Numbered from the stretch's first letter, positions 1-5,599 are shown. The stretch: DNA of 8,386 nt from Deltaproteobacteria bacterium (GCA_016218095.1 JACREV010000042.1:1-8386); one strand, 5' to 3'. The notes: generated from the letters alone by a model not told the origin. A program made the numbers and translations.

Positions 1-89
1 AATACCTCCCGTGCCGCCGCGCTGACCCTCTCGACGACACGCCCCCTCTTCGGACCGGCCGTGGGGTTTATTATGAACCTCGCCTTCAT
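1..89 (-). CDS. Diacylglycerol kinase / lipid kinase family protein, N-terminal fragment (runs off the left edge)
   Basis: Reading leftward from an ATG at 89-87 gives 29 codons with no stop, beginning MKARFIINPTAG and continuing with a basic, helix-like stretch (PKRGRVVERVSAAAREV). A beta strand followed by INPTAG close to the N-terminus is the nucleotide-binding opening of the DagK/YegS/LCB5 lipid-kinase fold, whose members phosphorylate diacylglycerol or related lipids at the membrane using ATP. Only this opening motif is visible. The later GGDGT motif would lie outside the window, so the family call rests on one motif plus its correct position. An AGGA lies about 12 nt upstream of the ATG, which is rather far for a ribosome binding site. 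The gene diverges from the PEBP gene at 217, and the two share a 127-bp intergenic region. Confidence 0.6.
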   Translation of the reverse strand, partial: MKARFIINPTAGPKRGRVVERVSAAAREV

Positions 90-95
90 GGCAAG

Positions 96-105
96 AGGAT
101 ATCCT
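96..105. promoter_or_regulatory. 10-bp perfect palindrome in the divergent intergenic region
   Basis: AGGATATCCT is a perfect palindrome 7 nt upstream of the lipid-kinase start codon. On the minus strand it contains the AGGA that would serve as that gene's ribosome binding site. It could be a small operator half-site or chance. Nothing else supports regulation. Confidence 0.15.
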
Positions 106-162
106 GTTTGTACGGCGTTTTTCAAGCTCACCGGGGGTTTCACCCTGTTTTCTTTTCCGGGC

Positions 163-190
163 TTGCGTAAATCCGATTTTAAGATAGAAT
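163..190 (+). promoter_or_regulatory. Candidate sigma70 promoter for the PEBP gene
   Basis: TTGCGT (163-168) and TAGAAT (185-190, five of six consensus positions) are separated by 16 nt. Transcription would start near 197, about 20 nt before the ATG at 217, which agrees with the longer, signal-peptide-bearing form of the protein. The -35 match is only moderate. Confidence 0.4.
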
Positions 191-216
191 TACCGAATCC
201 CCATCAAGAGAACGGT

Positions 217-768
217 ATGAGAACGAGATTGACGCTGATATTCTGCCTTGTCCTGGGCCTGCTCCCATCCATGCCATACTACGCAACCGGAGGTGACGCC
301 ATGAGTTTCGTCGTAAGGAGCACGGATTTTCAGGAAGGGAGCATTATCCCGAAGGCCTTCACCTGCGAGGGCAACGACGCCTCCCCTGCCCTTCAATGGG
401 ACGGTGCGCCGCCGGGGACCAAGAGCCTCACGCTCATAGTCGAAGACCCGGACGCGCCGATGGGGACCTTCATACACTGGGTCGTCTACGACATACCCGC
501 GTCCGTAAATGGCCTTGAGCGCGGCGCGGGTAGCGGCTCATCGCTGCCGCCTGGCGCGAAGCACGGCGCGACCGGATTCGGCGCAAACAGGTACGGCGGC
601 CCGTGCCCCCCGAAGGGCCATGGCAAGCACAGGTACAACTTCATACTGAGGGCGCTCGACATGGAGACGCTCGGCCTTAAGGCAGGCGCGAACAGGGCGG
701 AGGTAGAACGCGCAATGCGCGGGCATATACTCGCTGAGGCCAAGACGATGGGGGTGTACCAGAGGTAG
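217..768 (+). CDS. YbhB/YbcL-family PEBP (Raf kinase inhibitor-like) protein, probably exported
   Basis: This 183-aa protein belongs to the phosphatidylethanolamine-binding protein fold family. Visible signatures are DPDAP at residues 77-81, HW at 87-88, and the family's second ligand-pocket motif GPCPPKGHGKHRY at 128-140. Bacterial members bind small anionic ligands; no catalytic role can be assigned. Residues 1-25 look like a Sec signal: basic MRTR, a hydrophobic run LTLIFCLVLGLL, then a short polar stretch. The total length is close to that of periplasmic YbcL of E. coli. A second start at 301 (MSFVVRSTDF) has a much better Shine-Dalgarno sequence, GGAGGTGA at 289-296, and would give a 155-aa cytoplasmic form like YbhB. 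I chose 217 because the upstream codons encode a coherent signal peptide and a candidate promoter ends just before it, but the choice is open. The frame stays open upstream to a GTG at 61, but that extension overlaps the divergent gene and has no family similarity. Confidence 0.85.
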   Translation: MRTRLTLIFCLVLGLLPSMPYYATGGDAMSFVVRSTDFQEGSIIPKAFTCEGNDASPALQWDGAPPGTKSLTLIVEDPDAPMGTFIHWVVYDIPASVNGLERGAGSGSSLPPGAKHGATGFGANRYGGPCPPKGHGKHRYNFILRALDMETLGLKAGANRAEVERAMRGHILAEAKTMGVYQR

Positions 769-774
769 GTCCAA

Positions 775-799
775 AACCCCTCTTTTCTAAAGAGGGGTT
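775..799. repeat. Perfect hairpin downstream of the PEBP gene (11-bp stem); possible terminator or repeat unit
   Basis: AACCCCTCTTT (775-785) and AAAGAGGGGTT (789-799) form a perfect 11-bp stem around a TCT loop, 6 nt after the PEBP stop codon. On the plus strand it is followed by AGGGGAGATT rather than a T tract, so it is a weak intrinsic terminator in that direction. On the minus strand it is followed by TTTT. The sequence resembles C/G-rich 'CCCCTTN(A)AAGGGG' interspersed repeats and has a partner at 837-851/992-1004. Confidence 0.6.
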
Positions 800-851
800 A
801 GGGGAGATTAGAAATCGAGTTTATAATCCCCTCCATCCCCCCTTAGAAAAG

Positions 852-991
852 GAGACCTTTGCATAAACCATATGTCCGTATAAGATCAGTTTCTTGAAAC
901 TGGATTCCCGATTAAAACCTCGGGAATGACAAACAAAACAATACCGTCATCCCCGCGAAAGCGGGGATCCAGTGTCTTATGCAAAGGTCTC
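852..991. mobile_element. MITE-like non-autonomous element, 140 bp, with 15-bp terminal inverted repeats
   Basis: The ends GAGACCTTTGCATAA (852-866) and TTATGCAAAGGTCTC (977-991) are perfect inverted repeats. They are flanked by the direct repeat TTAGAAAAG (843-851 and 992-1000), or CTTAGAAAAG if the last element base is counted as target, which is what a 9- to 10-bp target-site duplication looks like. The interior has no credible reading frame and no transposase. It contains three hairpins: CAGTTTC/GAAACTG (887-902), ATTCCCGA/TCGGGAAT (904-927) and ATCCCCGC/GCGGGGAT with a GAAA loop (949-968). A duplication of 9 bp would fit several IS families, including some IS4- and IS5-type groups, but I cannot assign a parent element from the sequence alone. 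Confidence 0.8.
903..972. repeat. Pair of inverted 'GTCATYCCCGC...GCGGGRATCCAG'-type repeats inside the MITE
   Basis: Positions 946-971 read GTCATCCCCGC, a GAAA loop, then GCGGGGATCCAG. This is a familiar interspersed repeat in many Gram-negative genomes, often translated in error as 'SPRKRGSS' or 'VIPAKAGIQ' peptides. Positions 901-930 read CTGGATTCCCGA, an 8-nt loop, then TCGGGAATGAC, a diverged inverted copy of the same unit. The two copies can also pair with each other (ATGAC with GTCAT, ACTGGAT with ATCCAGT), allowing a branched, cruciform-like fold. Confidence 0.65.
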
Positions 992-1004
992 TTAGAAAAG
1001 GGGG

Positions 1005-1227
1005 AGATTTGTCCGGGAAGTATGCCCATTAGGGCCGGAGTTTCAGTAGCCTGCTTCTTCAGGCTGTCTCATTACGATGGATGTGAGCTTTGCCCGTCCG
1101 GCCAGGACTGCTCGGCGCAGGGCCAGAGTCGGTACGGAGTCTCCGGGGTAATCGATTCTCCTGCCGTCCGTTACAAATTTACCTACCCGGCGAAGGCCCC
1201 CATCACCCTCCGCCCACTCCAGCAGGA
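1005..1227. other. Intergenic stretch with no convincing gene, downstream of sdhE
   Basis: This 223-bp stretch completes the roughly 460-bp gap between the PEBP and sdhE stop codons. It contains a 6-bp hairpin, AGCCTG/CAGGCT (1048-1065), with no T tract on either side. I see no clear intrinsic terminator for the sdh unit. Two overlapping open frames cross the stretch. The plus-strand one (1022-1261) lacks a ribosome binding site. The minus-strand one (1231-1043) lacks an ATG, GTG or TTG start upstream of its last few codons. I recognise neither. Confidence 0.5.
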
Positions 1228-2106
1228 CTACTTAAGTATCTTCTCAGGCGAGACGAGGTGACGCGACAGGCCCATCTCCTCGGCGGTGAGGCCGAGGGCA
1301 AGCCCGACGAGCTGTGAGAGGTGGAATACCGGCATCGATATCTTCTGAGAGACCCTTTTTTCCGCGAGCCCCTGGTAGTTGTCGAGATTTATATGGCAGA
1401 ACGGGCACGGCGTGACAAAGGCGTTCGCCCCCTTCTCCTTCCCGTCCAAAAGCCTTACAGCCGTCATCTTCTCGGCGGTCTCAGGGGCGACAAGGTCGAC
1501 CTGGAACCCGCAACACTTGGTCTTGCCCTTGTACTGTACCGCCTCGCCCCCCAATGCCGCTATCACGGCGTCCAAAGACCACGGCTTTTCAGGGTCGTCG
1601 AAGCCGAGGGCGTCCGACGGGCGGAGGCTGTGGCATCCGTAGAACGGCGCGGCCTTTATCCAGTTGAGCGGCTTTACTACCTTCTTTTTAAGGTTGTCGA
1701 GCCCGTAGTCCCCGGCGAGTACCCATAGGAGCTGTTTTACATTTATGGTGCCGTTGTAGCGGAGCCCGGCGGTCGAGAGTATCTCGTTCGTCTTTTCCAA
1801 CAGCTTCGGGTCGGCCTTCAAGTCCCTGTTCGCGGTAGACATGACCATGAGGCACGTCGAGCAGATGGTCATTATGTCCATCTCCATCGCCTCGGCCTCG
1901 GCGAAGATGCGGGCGTTAAGAGCCAGATATAGCTGGTAGTCGTAGTCGGTTAATAACCCCGCTCCGCAGCAGTTCGCCTTGGGCATGTCATGGAGTGCGA
2001 TGCCGAGCCTTTGGCAGACGAGCCTCGTAGTCTCGTTAGCCTCCTTCGTCATCTCCTGCGAGGCGCACCCCGGATAATATGCGTACCTTAATTCCACCTC
2101 TACCAC
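1228..2106 (-). CDS. sdhE: Type-E succinate dehydrogenase/fumarate reductase CCG-domain subunit (HdrB-like)
   Basis: This 292-aa protein carries two cysteine-rich CCG domains, as in heterodisulfide reductase HdrB and in the third subunit of cytochrome-less 'type E' succinate:quinone and methylmenaquinol:fumarate reductases. Domain 1 has C14, C46-C47-G48 and C82-x2-C85; domain 2 has C158, C198-C199-G200 and C234-x2-C237, so both cysteine sets are complete. In this family the CCG motifs bind iron-sulfur clusters, and the subunit is thought to dock the enzyme on the membrane and pass electrons to or from quinone. The GTG start at 2106 overlaps the end of sdhB by 7 nt and is preceded by GAGG 8 nt upstream, inside sdhB. 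The frame is open further upstream, but those codons only shadow sdhB. An alternative GTG at 2097 would drop three residues. It is the last gene of the sdhABE unit. The symbol follows type-E usage and is unrelated to the FAD-assembly factor also called SdhE. Confidence 0.88.
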   Translation of the reverse strand: MVEVELRYAYYPGCASQEMTKEANETTRLVCQRLGIALHDMPKANCCGAGLLTDYDYQLYLALNARIFAEAEAMEMDIMTICSTCLMVMSTANRDLKADPKLLEKTNEILSTAGLRYNGTINVKQLLWVLAGDYGLDNLKKKVVKPLNWIKAAPFYGCHSLRPSDALGFDDPEKPWSLDAVIAALGGEAVQYKGKTKCCGFQVDLVAPETAEKMTAVRLLDGKEKGANAFVTPCPFCHINLDNYQGLAEKRVSQKISMPVFHLSQLVGLALGLTAEEMGLSRHLVSPEKILK

Positions 2107-3086
2107 CCCTTTTTCCTCGACGCCAATTCCCGCTTTTCCTCTTTCGCGCGCCTTTCGGACTCCTCGTATATCTTCTTCACCTCGTCGAGCTCCTCTATCT
2201 GCGCGAATATGTGAGGGCGCGGCAGTTTCCCGTGCTTCTCCATCCTGAGCCCGAATGGTATCATGCCGAGCGAGCGGAGGAACCCGAGCGTCTTGAAAGT
2301 CATCGCCGCCTCGTCGAGCCTGCCGAACCTCTCGACCGAATCCCTCATCGCCTCGACGTGCTTTGCTCCGGGGTTGTCGGTTATCCCTTCCTTCATCGCG
2401 GAAGAGCGGAGCTCCTCTATGGCCTTCAACGGAGCGACGTCCTTGGGGCAGTACTGCGTGCAGTGGACGCACCTGACGCAGTCCCACATCCCGTGCTCCT
2501 CGGAGAGCCTGTGTAGTCTCCTCCTGGCGTTCCCTTCCCGCACGTCCCCGACTATCCTCCACGCCTTTGCGAGCGCGGCTGGGGCGATAAAGTTCTCGTC
2601 GATCGCAAGGCTGTTGCACTCGGCGTTGCAGCACCCGCACATGATGCACCTCTGGCTTCTATCCACCCGCTCCTCGTCCTCGGGGGTCACGGCCGGGGCA
2701 GACTCGCCTTCAGCAGGGGTGAGGTATGGCGAGACCTTCTCCATCTTCCGCCAGAACGGCACAAAGTCGACGATGAGGTCTTTTAGCGGCGTATGGTTGG
2801 CCAGCGGCTCTATGAGCATCTCTCCGGCCTTCTTGAACTCAGGTATCACCTGCGTGTTGCAAGCGAGCTTCGAGAATCCGTTTATGGAGACGGCGCAAGA
2901 GCCGCAGATGGCCGAACGGCAGGACTTCCTGAATGAGAGCGTCGGGTCCTGCTCGTCCGCGATCTTGAGCAGGGCCTCCAGCACGGTCATCCCCTCCGGG
3001 ACTTCACACATGTACGCCTGGATGTAAGGCTCGGAGGCCTCGGTGTCTACCGGGTTGTACCTTCTTATCTTGAACTTTATCTTCAT
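2100..3086 (-). CDS. sdhB: Succinate dehydrogenase/fumarate reductase iron-sulfur subunit, type E, with long C-terminal extension
   Basis: This 328-aa subunit relays electrons between the flavoprotein SdhA and SdhE. The N-terminal ferredoxin domain has C56-x4-C61-x2-C64-x11-C76, the [2Fe-2S] site, in a SCRSAICGSCAVSING context. The helical domain has C147-x2-C150-x2-C153-x3-C157 and C203-x2-C206-x2-C209-x3-C213-P. Aligned by eye with E. coli SdhB (CHSIMNC before the VSVCP segment), C206 is an extra cysteine. It would convert the usual [3Fe-4S] centre into a second [4Fe-4S] centre, a known hallmark of type-E enzymes. Typical SdhB proteins are about 240 residues. Here roughly 85 further residues follow CPK; they include a hydrophobic FLRSLGMIPFGL stretch (269-280) and a highly charged lysine/glutamate tail, as in HdrC-like or type-E relatives. 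The ATG lies 9 nt after the sdhA stop. Its Shine-Dalgarno sequence is poor (AGGAAAG too far upstream), suggesting coupling to sdhA translation. Confidence 0.93.
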   Translation of the reverse strand: MKIKFKIRRYNPVDTEASEPYIQAYMCEVPEGMTVLEALLKIADEQDPTLSFRKSCRSAICGSCAVSINGFSKLACNTQVIPEFKKAGEMLIEPLANHTPLKDLIVDFVPFWRKMEKVSPYLTPAEGESAPAVTPEDEERVDRSQRCIMCGCCNAECNSLAIDENFIAPAALAKAWRIVGDVREGNARRRLHRLSEEHGMWDCVRCVHCTQYCPKDVAPLKAIEELRSSAMKEGITDNPGAKHVEAMRDSVERFGRLDEAAMTFKTLGFLRSLGMIPFGLRMEKHGKLPRPHIFAQIEELDEVKKIYEESERRAKEEKRELASRKKGW

Positions 3087-3095
3087 GGGGGTCAG

Positions 3096-4766
3096 TTAAT
3101 ACTTTCTTTCCTGCGGCTGAAACTTCGTTACAGTCACTGCCTTGTACCCGAGCTTCATCTCACCGTCTTTAAGGGATACCAGCGTGTGCTTCATCCAGTC
3201 CTTGTCGTTCCTCAAGGGGAAGTCGGTCCTGAAGTGCGAGCCCCGGGACTCCTCCCTCTCTACGGCGCCTAAGAGTATAGCCTCGGAAATTTTCAGCATC
3301 TGAGCGAGCTCTATGACCTGCAGAAGTTCGTTATTGTAATAGTCGCCACGGTCCGTAAGCGCGACACCCTTGAACCGCTCCCTTATATCTCTTAGTTTCC
3401 TGAGCCCATCGGTGAGCCTCGTTCTGTCCCTGAATATCCCGGAGTGGGCCTCCATGACCCCTGCCATCTCTTCGCGAAGGGCCGCGGGGGACTCGCCCGA
3501 GTCCCTCTTGGTGATATCGGCGACTTCAAAGGCCGCCTCTTTTAGCGCGGTCGCCGGGAAAGGCAAGAGCCCGTTCGATTCGGAGAAGTTCGACACGCCG
3601 ATCCCCGCGCGCCTGCCGAAGACTATCGCCTCGAGGAGCGAATTCCCCCCGAGCCTGTTCGCGCCGTGGACCGAGACGCACGCGCACTCTCCGGCAGCGT
3701 AGAGGCCGGGGACGGTCGTCGCGCCGTCGAAGTCTGTCCTTATCCCGCCCATCGAGTAATGGGCGCCGGGTTTTACGGGGATGGGTTTTTCGACCGGGTC
3801 GACCCCGGCGAAGTTTATGGCGAGAGACCTTATCTGCGGGAGCTTCCGGTTAATTTTGTCCGCGCCCAGATGGCGGAGGTCCAGGAGGACGCAGCCGTCC
3901 ACCCCTCTCCCCTCCTCTATCTCGGTCTGCTCCGCGCGGCTTACGACGTCGCGGCTCGCGAGCTCCTGCACCTTCGGCGCGTACCTGGACATGAACCTCT
4001 CGCCTTTAGAGTTCAAGAGATAGCCGCCCTCGCCCCTGCACCCCTCTGTCATGAGTATGCCGGTGCGCTTAAGCACAGTCGGATGGAACTGTACGAACTC
4101 CATGTCCATGAGCTCCGCACCGGCGTCGAGCGCAAGCCCCATGCCGTCGCCTGTGGACGAGAGCGCGTTCGTCGTTGTCCTGAAGACCCTGCCGTATCCG
4201 CCTGTGGCAATGAGGACCGCCTTTGAATGCAAGCGGTGGAGCTTTCCGGTGGAGAGCTCGAGGGCTATGACGCCCCTTGCCGTTCCGTCCTCGACGACGA
4301 CCTTGACGACGTGCCACTCGTCGTACAGGACGACCTCGTGCTTTACGAGCTGTTCGTACATGACGTGCAGGAGGGCGTGTCCGGTCCTGTCCGCCAGGTA
4401 GCATGTGCGGGGGTATCCCGCGCCGCCAAAGGGCCTCTGGGCGATACGGCCCTCGGGGTCCCTGCTGAATATCGCCCCCATCTTCTCAAGCTCCATGATG
4501 TCGAAGGGCGCTTCCTTGCAGAGCAACTCTATCGCGTCCTGGTCCCCCAGGTAGTCCGACCCCTTGACGGTGTCGAAGGCGTGGTTCTCCCAGGAGTCGG
4601 TATCCTTAAGGGCCGCGTTTATTCCGCCCTGCGCCGCGACCGAGTGGCTCCTGACAGGATAAATCTTCGAGACTATCGCGGCGTCGAGCCCGGCGCGGGA
4701 GGCCTCTATCGCGGCCCTCATGCCGGCGAGCCCGCCGCCGATTATGACGATGTCATGGATTACCAA
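3096..4766 (-). CDS. sdhA: Succinate dehydrogenase/fumarate reductase flavoprotein subunit
   Basis: This 556-aa FAD subunit interconverts succinate and fumarate. The N-terminal Rossmann motif is IIGGGLAG (8-15). SHSVAAQGG (40-48) places H41 at the position of the histidine that binds FAD covalently. Substrate-site residues are present: H228 in FHPT, the TEGCRGEGG loop (240-248), R272 in SRDVVSR, H337 in HYSMGG and R371 in RLGGNSLLEA. The C-terminal ESRGSHFRTDFP is also typical. There is no signal peptide, so the enzyme should face the cytoplasm, unlike periplasmic Tat-exported MfrA enzymes. The start is TTG at 4766. No ATG or GTG lies between it and the in-frame stop upstream, the GGGxAG motif begins only nine residues later, and GGAAGGGA sits about 8 nt upstream. 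It opens the sdhABE unit behind its own promoter. Motifs do not decide between dehydrogenase and fumarate reductase. Confidence 0.95.
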   Translation of the reverse strand: MVIHDIVIIGGGLAGMRAAIEASRAGLDAAIVSKIYPVRSHSVAAQGGINAALKDTDSWENHAFDTVKGSDYLGDQDAIELLCKEAPFDIMELEKMGAIFSRDPEGRIAQRPFGGAGYPRTCYLADRTGHALLHVMYEQLVKHEVVLYDEWHVVKVVVEDGTARGVIALELSTGKLHRLHSKAVLIATGGYGRVFRTTTNALSSTGDGMGLALDAGAELMDMEFVQFHPTVLKRTGILMTEGCRGEGGYLLNSKGERFMSRYAPKVQELASRDVVSRAEQTEIEEGRGVDGCVLLDLRHLGADKINRKLPQIRSLAINFAGVDPVEKPIPVKPGAHYSMGGIRTDFDGATTVPGLYAAGECACVSVHGANRLGGNSLLEAIVFGRRAGIGVSNFSESNGLLPFPATALKEAAFEVADITKRDSGESPAALREEMAGVMEAHSGIFRDRTRLTDGLRKLRDIRERFKGVALTDRGDYYNNELLQVIELAQMLKISEAILLGAVEREESRGSHFRTDFPLRNDKDWMKHTLVSLKDGEMKLGYKAVTVTKFQPQERKY

Positions 4767-4803
4767 AGGACGATCCCTTCCGAGTCCGGCGTTTCAACTC
4801 TGA

Positions 4804-4832
4804 AGCATACCAGTTATGGGGACGCTCGTCAA
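4804..4832 (-). promoter_or_regulatory. Sigma70-type promoter of sdhABE, extended -10
   Basis: On the minus strand, TTGACG (4832-4827) is followed after exactly 17 nt by TATGCT (4809-4804), with TGG directly before the -10 hexamer (an extended -10). Transcription would begin near 4797, giving a leader of about 30 nt with the Shine-Dalgarno sequence just before the TTG start of sdhA. It is the best promoter match in the window and lies immediately after the terminator of the kor unit, as expected for an independent transcription unit. Confidence 0.72.
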
Positions 4833-4909
4833 ATTTGAAGGAAACAGGTCGAGAACAGGGATATGGCAAGGGGAGAATGACTGGATTGAAAAAGATGCGA
4901 GCGTGACTC

Positions 4910-4946
4910 AAAAAAGCCAGGCCGGCGCCTTCGGCGCCGGCCTGGC
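4910..4946 (-). terminator. Intrinsic terminator of the kor transcription unit
   Basis: GCCAGGCCGGCGCC (4916-4929) and GGCGCCGGCCTGGC (4933-4946) form a perfect 14-bp stem with a three-base loop. On the minus strand the stem is followed at once by TTTTTT (4915-4910). It starts 15 nt after the korC stop codon, so it terminates leftward transcription from korC and separates the kor genes from sdhABE. In the plus direction it is followed by only a short T run. Confidence 0.92.
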
Positions 4947-4961
4947 GGATTTTCCAAATAT

Positions 4962-5507
4962 CTATTTAAGCGTCTTCGCCCTCTCGAAACCTATCTGGAG
5001 GGCCTTCTTGTTGAGTTCGAGGAACGCGGCCGGGACGCGCGAGAGGACCGCCTTCTCTATCGCCTCGTGCGTGACGACCCCGGTGAGCTCGGTTATCATG
5101 CCGAGCGAGATGATGTTCGCGACGATGGTCTTCCCCAACTCGTCCCGCGCGGCAGAGGTTATTCCGTATTTAAGGAGCCTGAACTTGCCCGTGGGGAGGA
5201 CCTTTACCTCGTCGCTGTCTACGAGGAGGATGCCGCCTTCCTTTACGTCGCCGTGGTACTTGGTGCACGCCTCCTGCGTCATGGCGAGCATGCAGTCTAT
5301 GGCCGTCGCCTTCGGGTAATCGATGAGATCATCGCTTATTATGACCTCGGCCTTGGAGGCCCCGCCCCTCGACTCGGGCCCGTATGACTGGGACTGCGCC
5401 GCGTTCTTGGTCCCGTAAATGGAAGCGGCCTCGGCCATGATGATACCGGCGAGTATCATGCCCTGGCCGCCGGAGCCGCTGAAACGCAACTCGTATCTGT
5501 CGCTCAT
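4962..5507 (-). CDS. korC: 2-oxoglutarate:ferredoxin oxidoreductase, gamma subunit
   Basis: This 181-aa protein is the gamma (domain III) subunit of a 2-oxoacid:ferredoxin oxidoreductase. Near the N-terminus it has FSGSGGQG (9-16), and it has SQSYGPESRGGAS (39-51), both standard for this subunit; its size is also usual (about 180-190 aa). The family domain contributes to CoA binding in the assembled enzyme, which converts 2-oxoglutarate, CoA and oxidised ferredoxin to succinyl-CoA, CO2 and reduced ferredoxin, or the reverse. The ATG at 5507 is preceded by GGAGG with an 8-nt spacer. It lies 144 nt beyond the korB stop, an unusually wide gap for this operon and one filled with two hairpins, and it is followed by a strong terminator. 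Substrate choice (2-oxoglutarate rather than pyruvate) is inferred mainly from the KorA/KorB types and from sucD and sdh nearby. Confidence 0.93.
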   Translation of the reverse strand: MSDRYELRFSGSGGQGMILAGIIMAEAASIYGTKNAAQSQSYGPESRGGASKAEVIISDDLIDYPKATAIDCMLAMTQEACTKYHGDVKEGGILLVDSDEVKVLPTGKFRLLKYGITSAARDELGKTIVANIISLGMITELTGVVTHEAIEKAVLSRVPAAFLELNKKALQIGFERAKTLK

Positions 5508-5540
5508 ATTTAAAGCCTCCCGGATTATCTCTTGGATACT

Positions 5541-5576
5541 GGCTACCTCTAGAAATTGTTATTTTTAGAGATAGCC
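5541..5576 (-). repeat. Hairpin in the korB-korC intergenic mRNA
   Basis: GGCTACCTCTA (5541-5551) and TAGAGATAGCC (5566-5576) form an 11-bp stem with one non-Watson-Crick position (a G-U pair in the minus-strand transcript) and an A/T-rich 14-nt loop. It lies 33 nt upstream of the korC start codon. It could stabilise or punctuate the mRNA. The transcript has no T tract after it, so a terminator role is unlikely. Confidence 0.45.
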
Positions 5577-5599
5577 TACTGTTTAATGAAAATTTTTGC

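Larger units (their letters stand above)
837..1004. repeat. Second C/G-rich hairpin repeat, split by a MITE-like insertion
   Basis: Removing the element at 852-991 and one copy of the flanking duplication rejoins CCCCCCTTAGAAAAG to GGGGAGATT. This restores a 7-bp stem CCCCCTT/AAGGGGG with an AGAA loop. It resembles the intact hairpin at 775-799 and stands in partly inverted orientation to it: TTAGGGGAGATTA at 798-810 is an imperfect inverted match to TAATCCCCTCC at 824-834. It is therefore a second member of the same repeat family, now interrupted. Confidence 0.6.

Noticed and set aside
61..216. Upstream extension of the PEBP frame from a GTG at 61
   Set aside because: It overlaps the divergent lipid-kinase start, lies upstream of the likely promoter, and would bury the signal peptide behind 52 non-conserved residues.
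843..1000. Possible CRISPR or tandem repeat because of recurring short motifs
   Set aside because: There are only two direct copies of a 9-mer flanking an inverted-repeat element, and no regular repeat-spacer array, so it is a target duplication.
926..1261. Plus-strand open frame of 111 codons across the MITE and its right flank
   Set aside because: Its start lies inside the repeat element, its first part is the well-known spurious SPRKRGSS translation of an interspersed repeat, it has no ribosome binding site and it runs into sdhE antisense.
2107..2649. N-terminal extension of the sdhE frame by about 180 residues
   Set aside because: The extra residues are an arginine-rich out-of-frame shadow of sdhB. 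The GTG at 2106 with a good Shine-Dalgarno sequence gives the normal family length.
2263..3027. Long plus-strand open frame (254 codons) opposite sdhB, and similar long frames opposite sdhA, korB and korA
   Set aside because: GC-rich codons leave few stops on the antisense strand. The minus-strand products are fully conserved families with all catalytic residues, so these frames are shadows.
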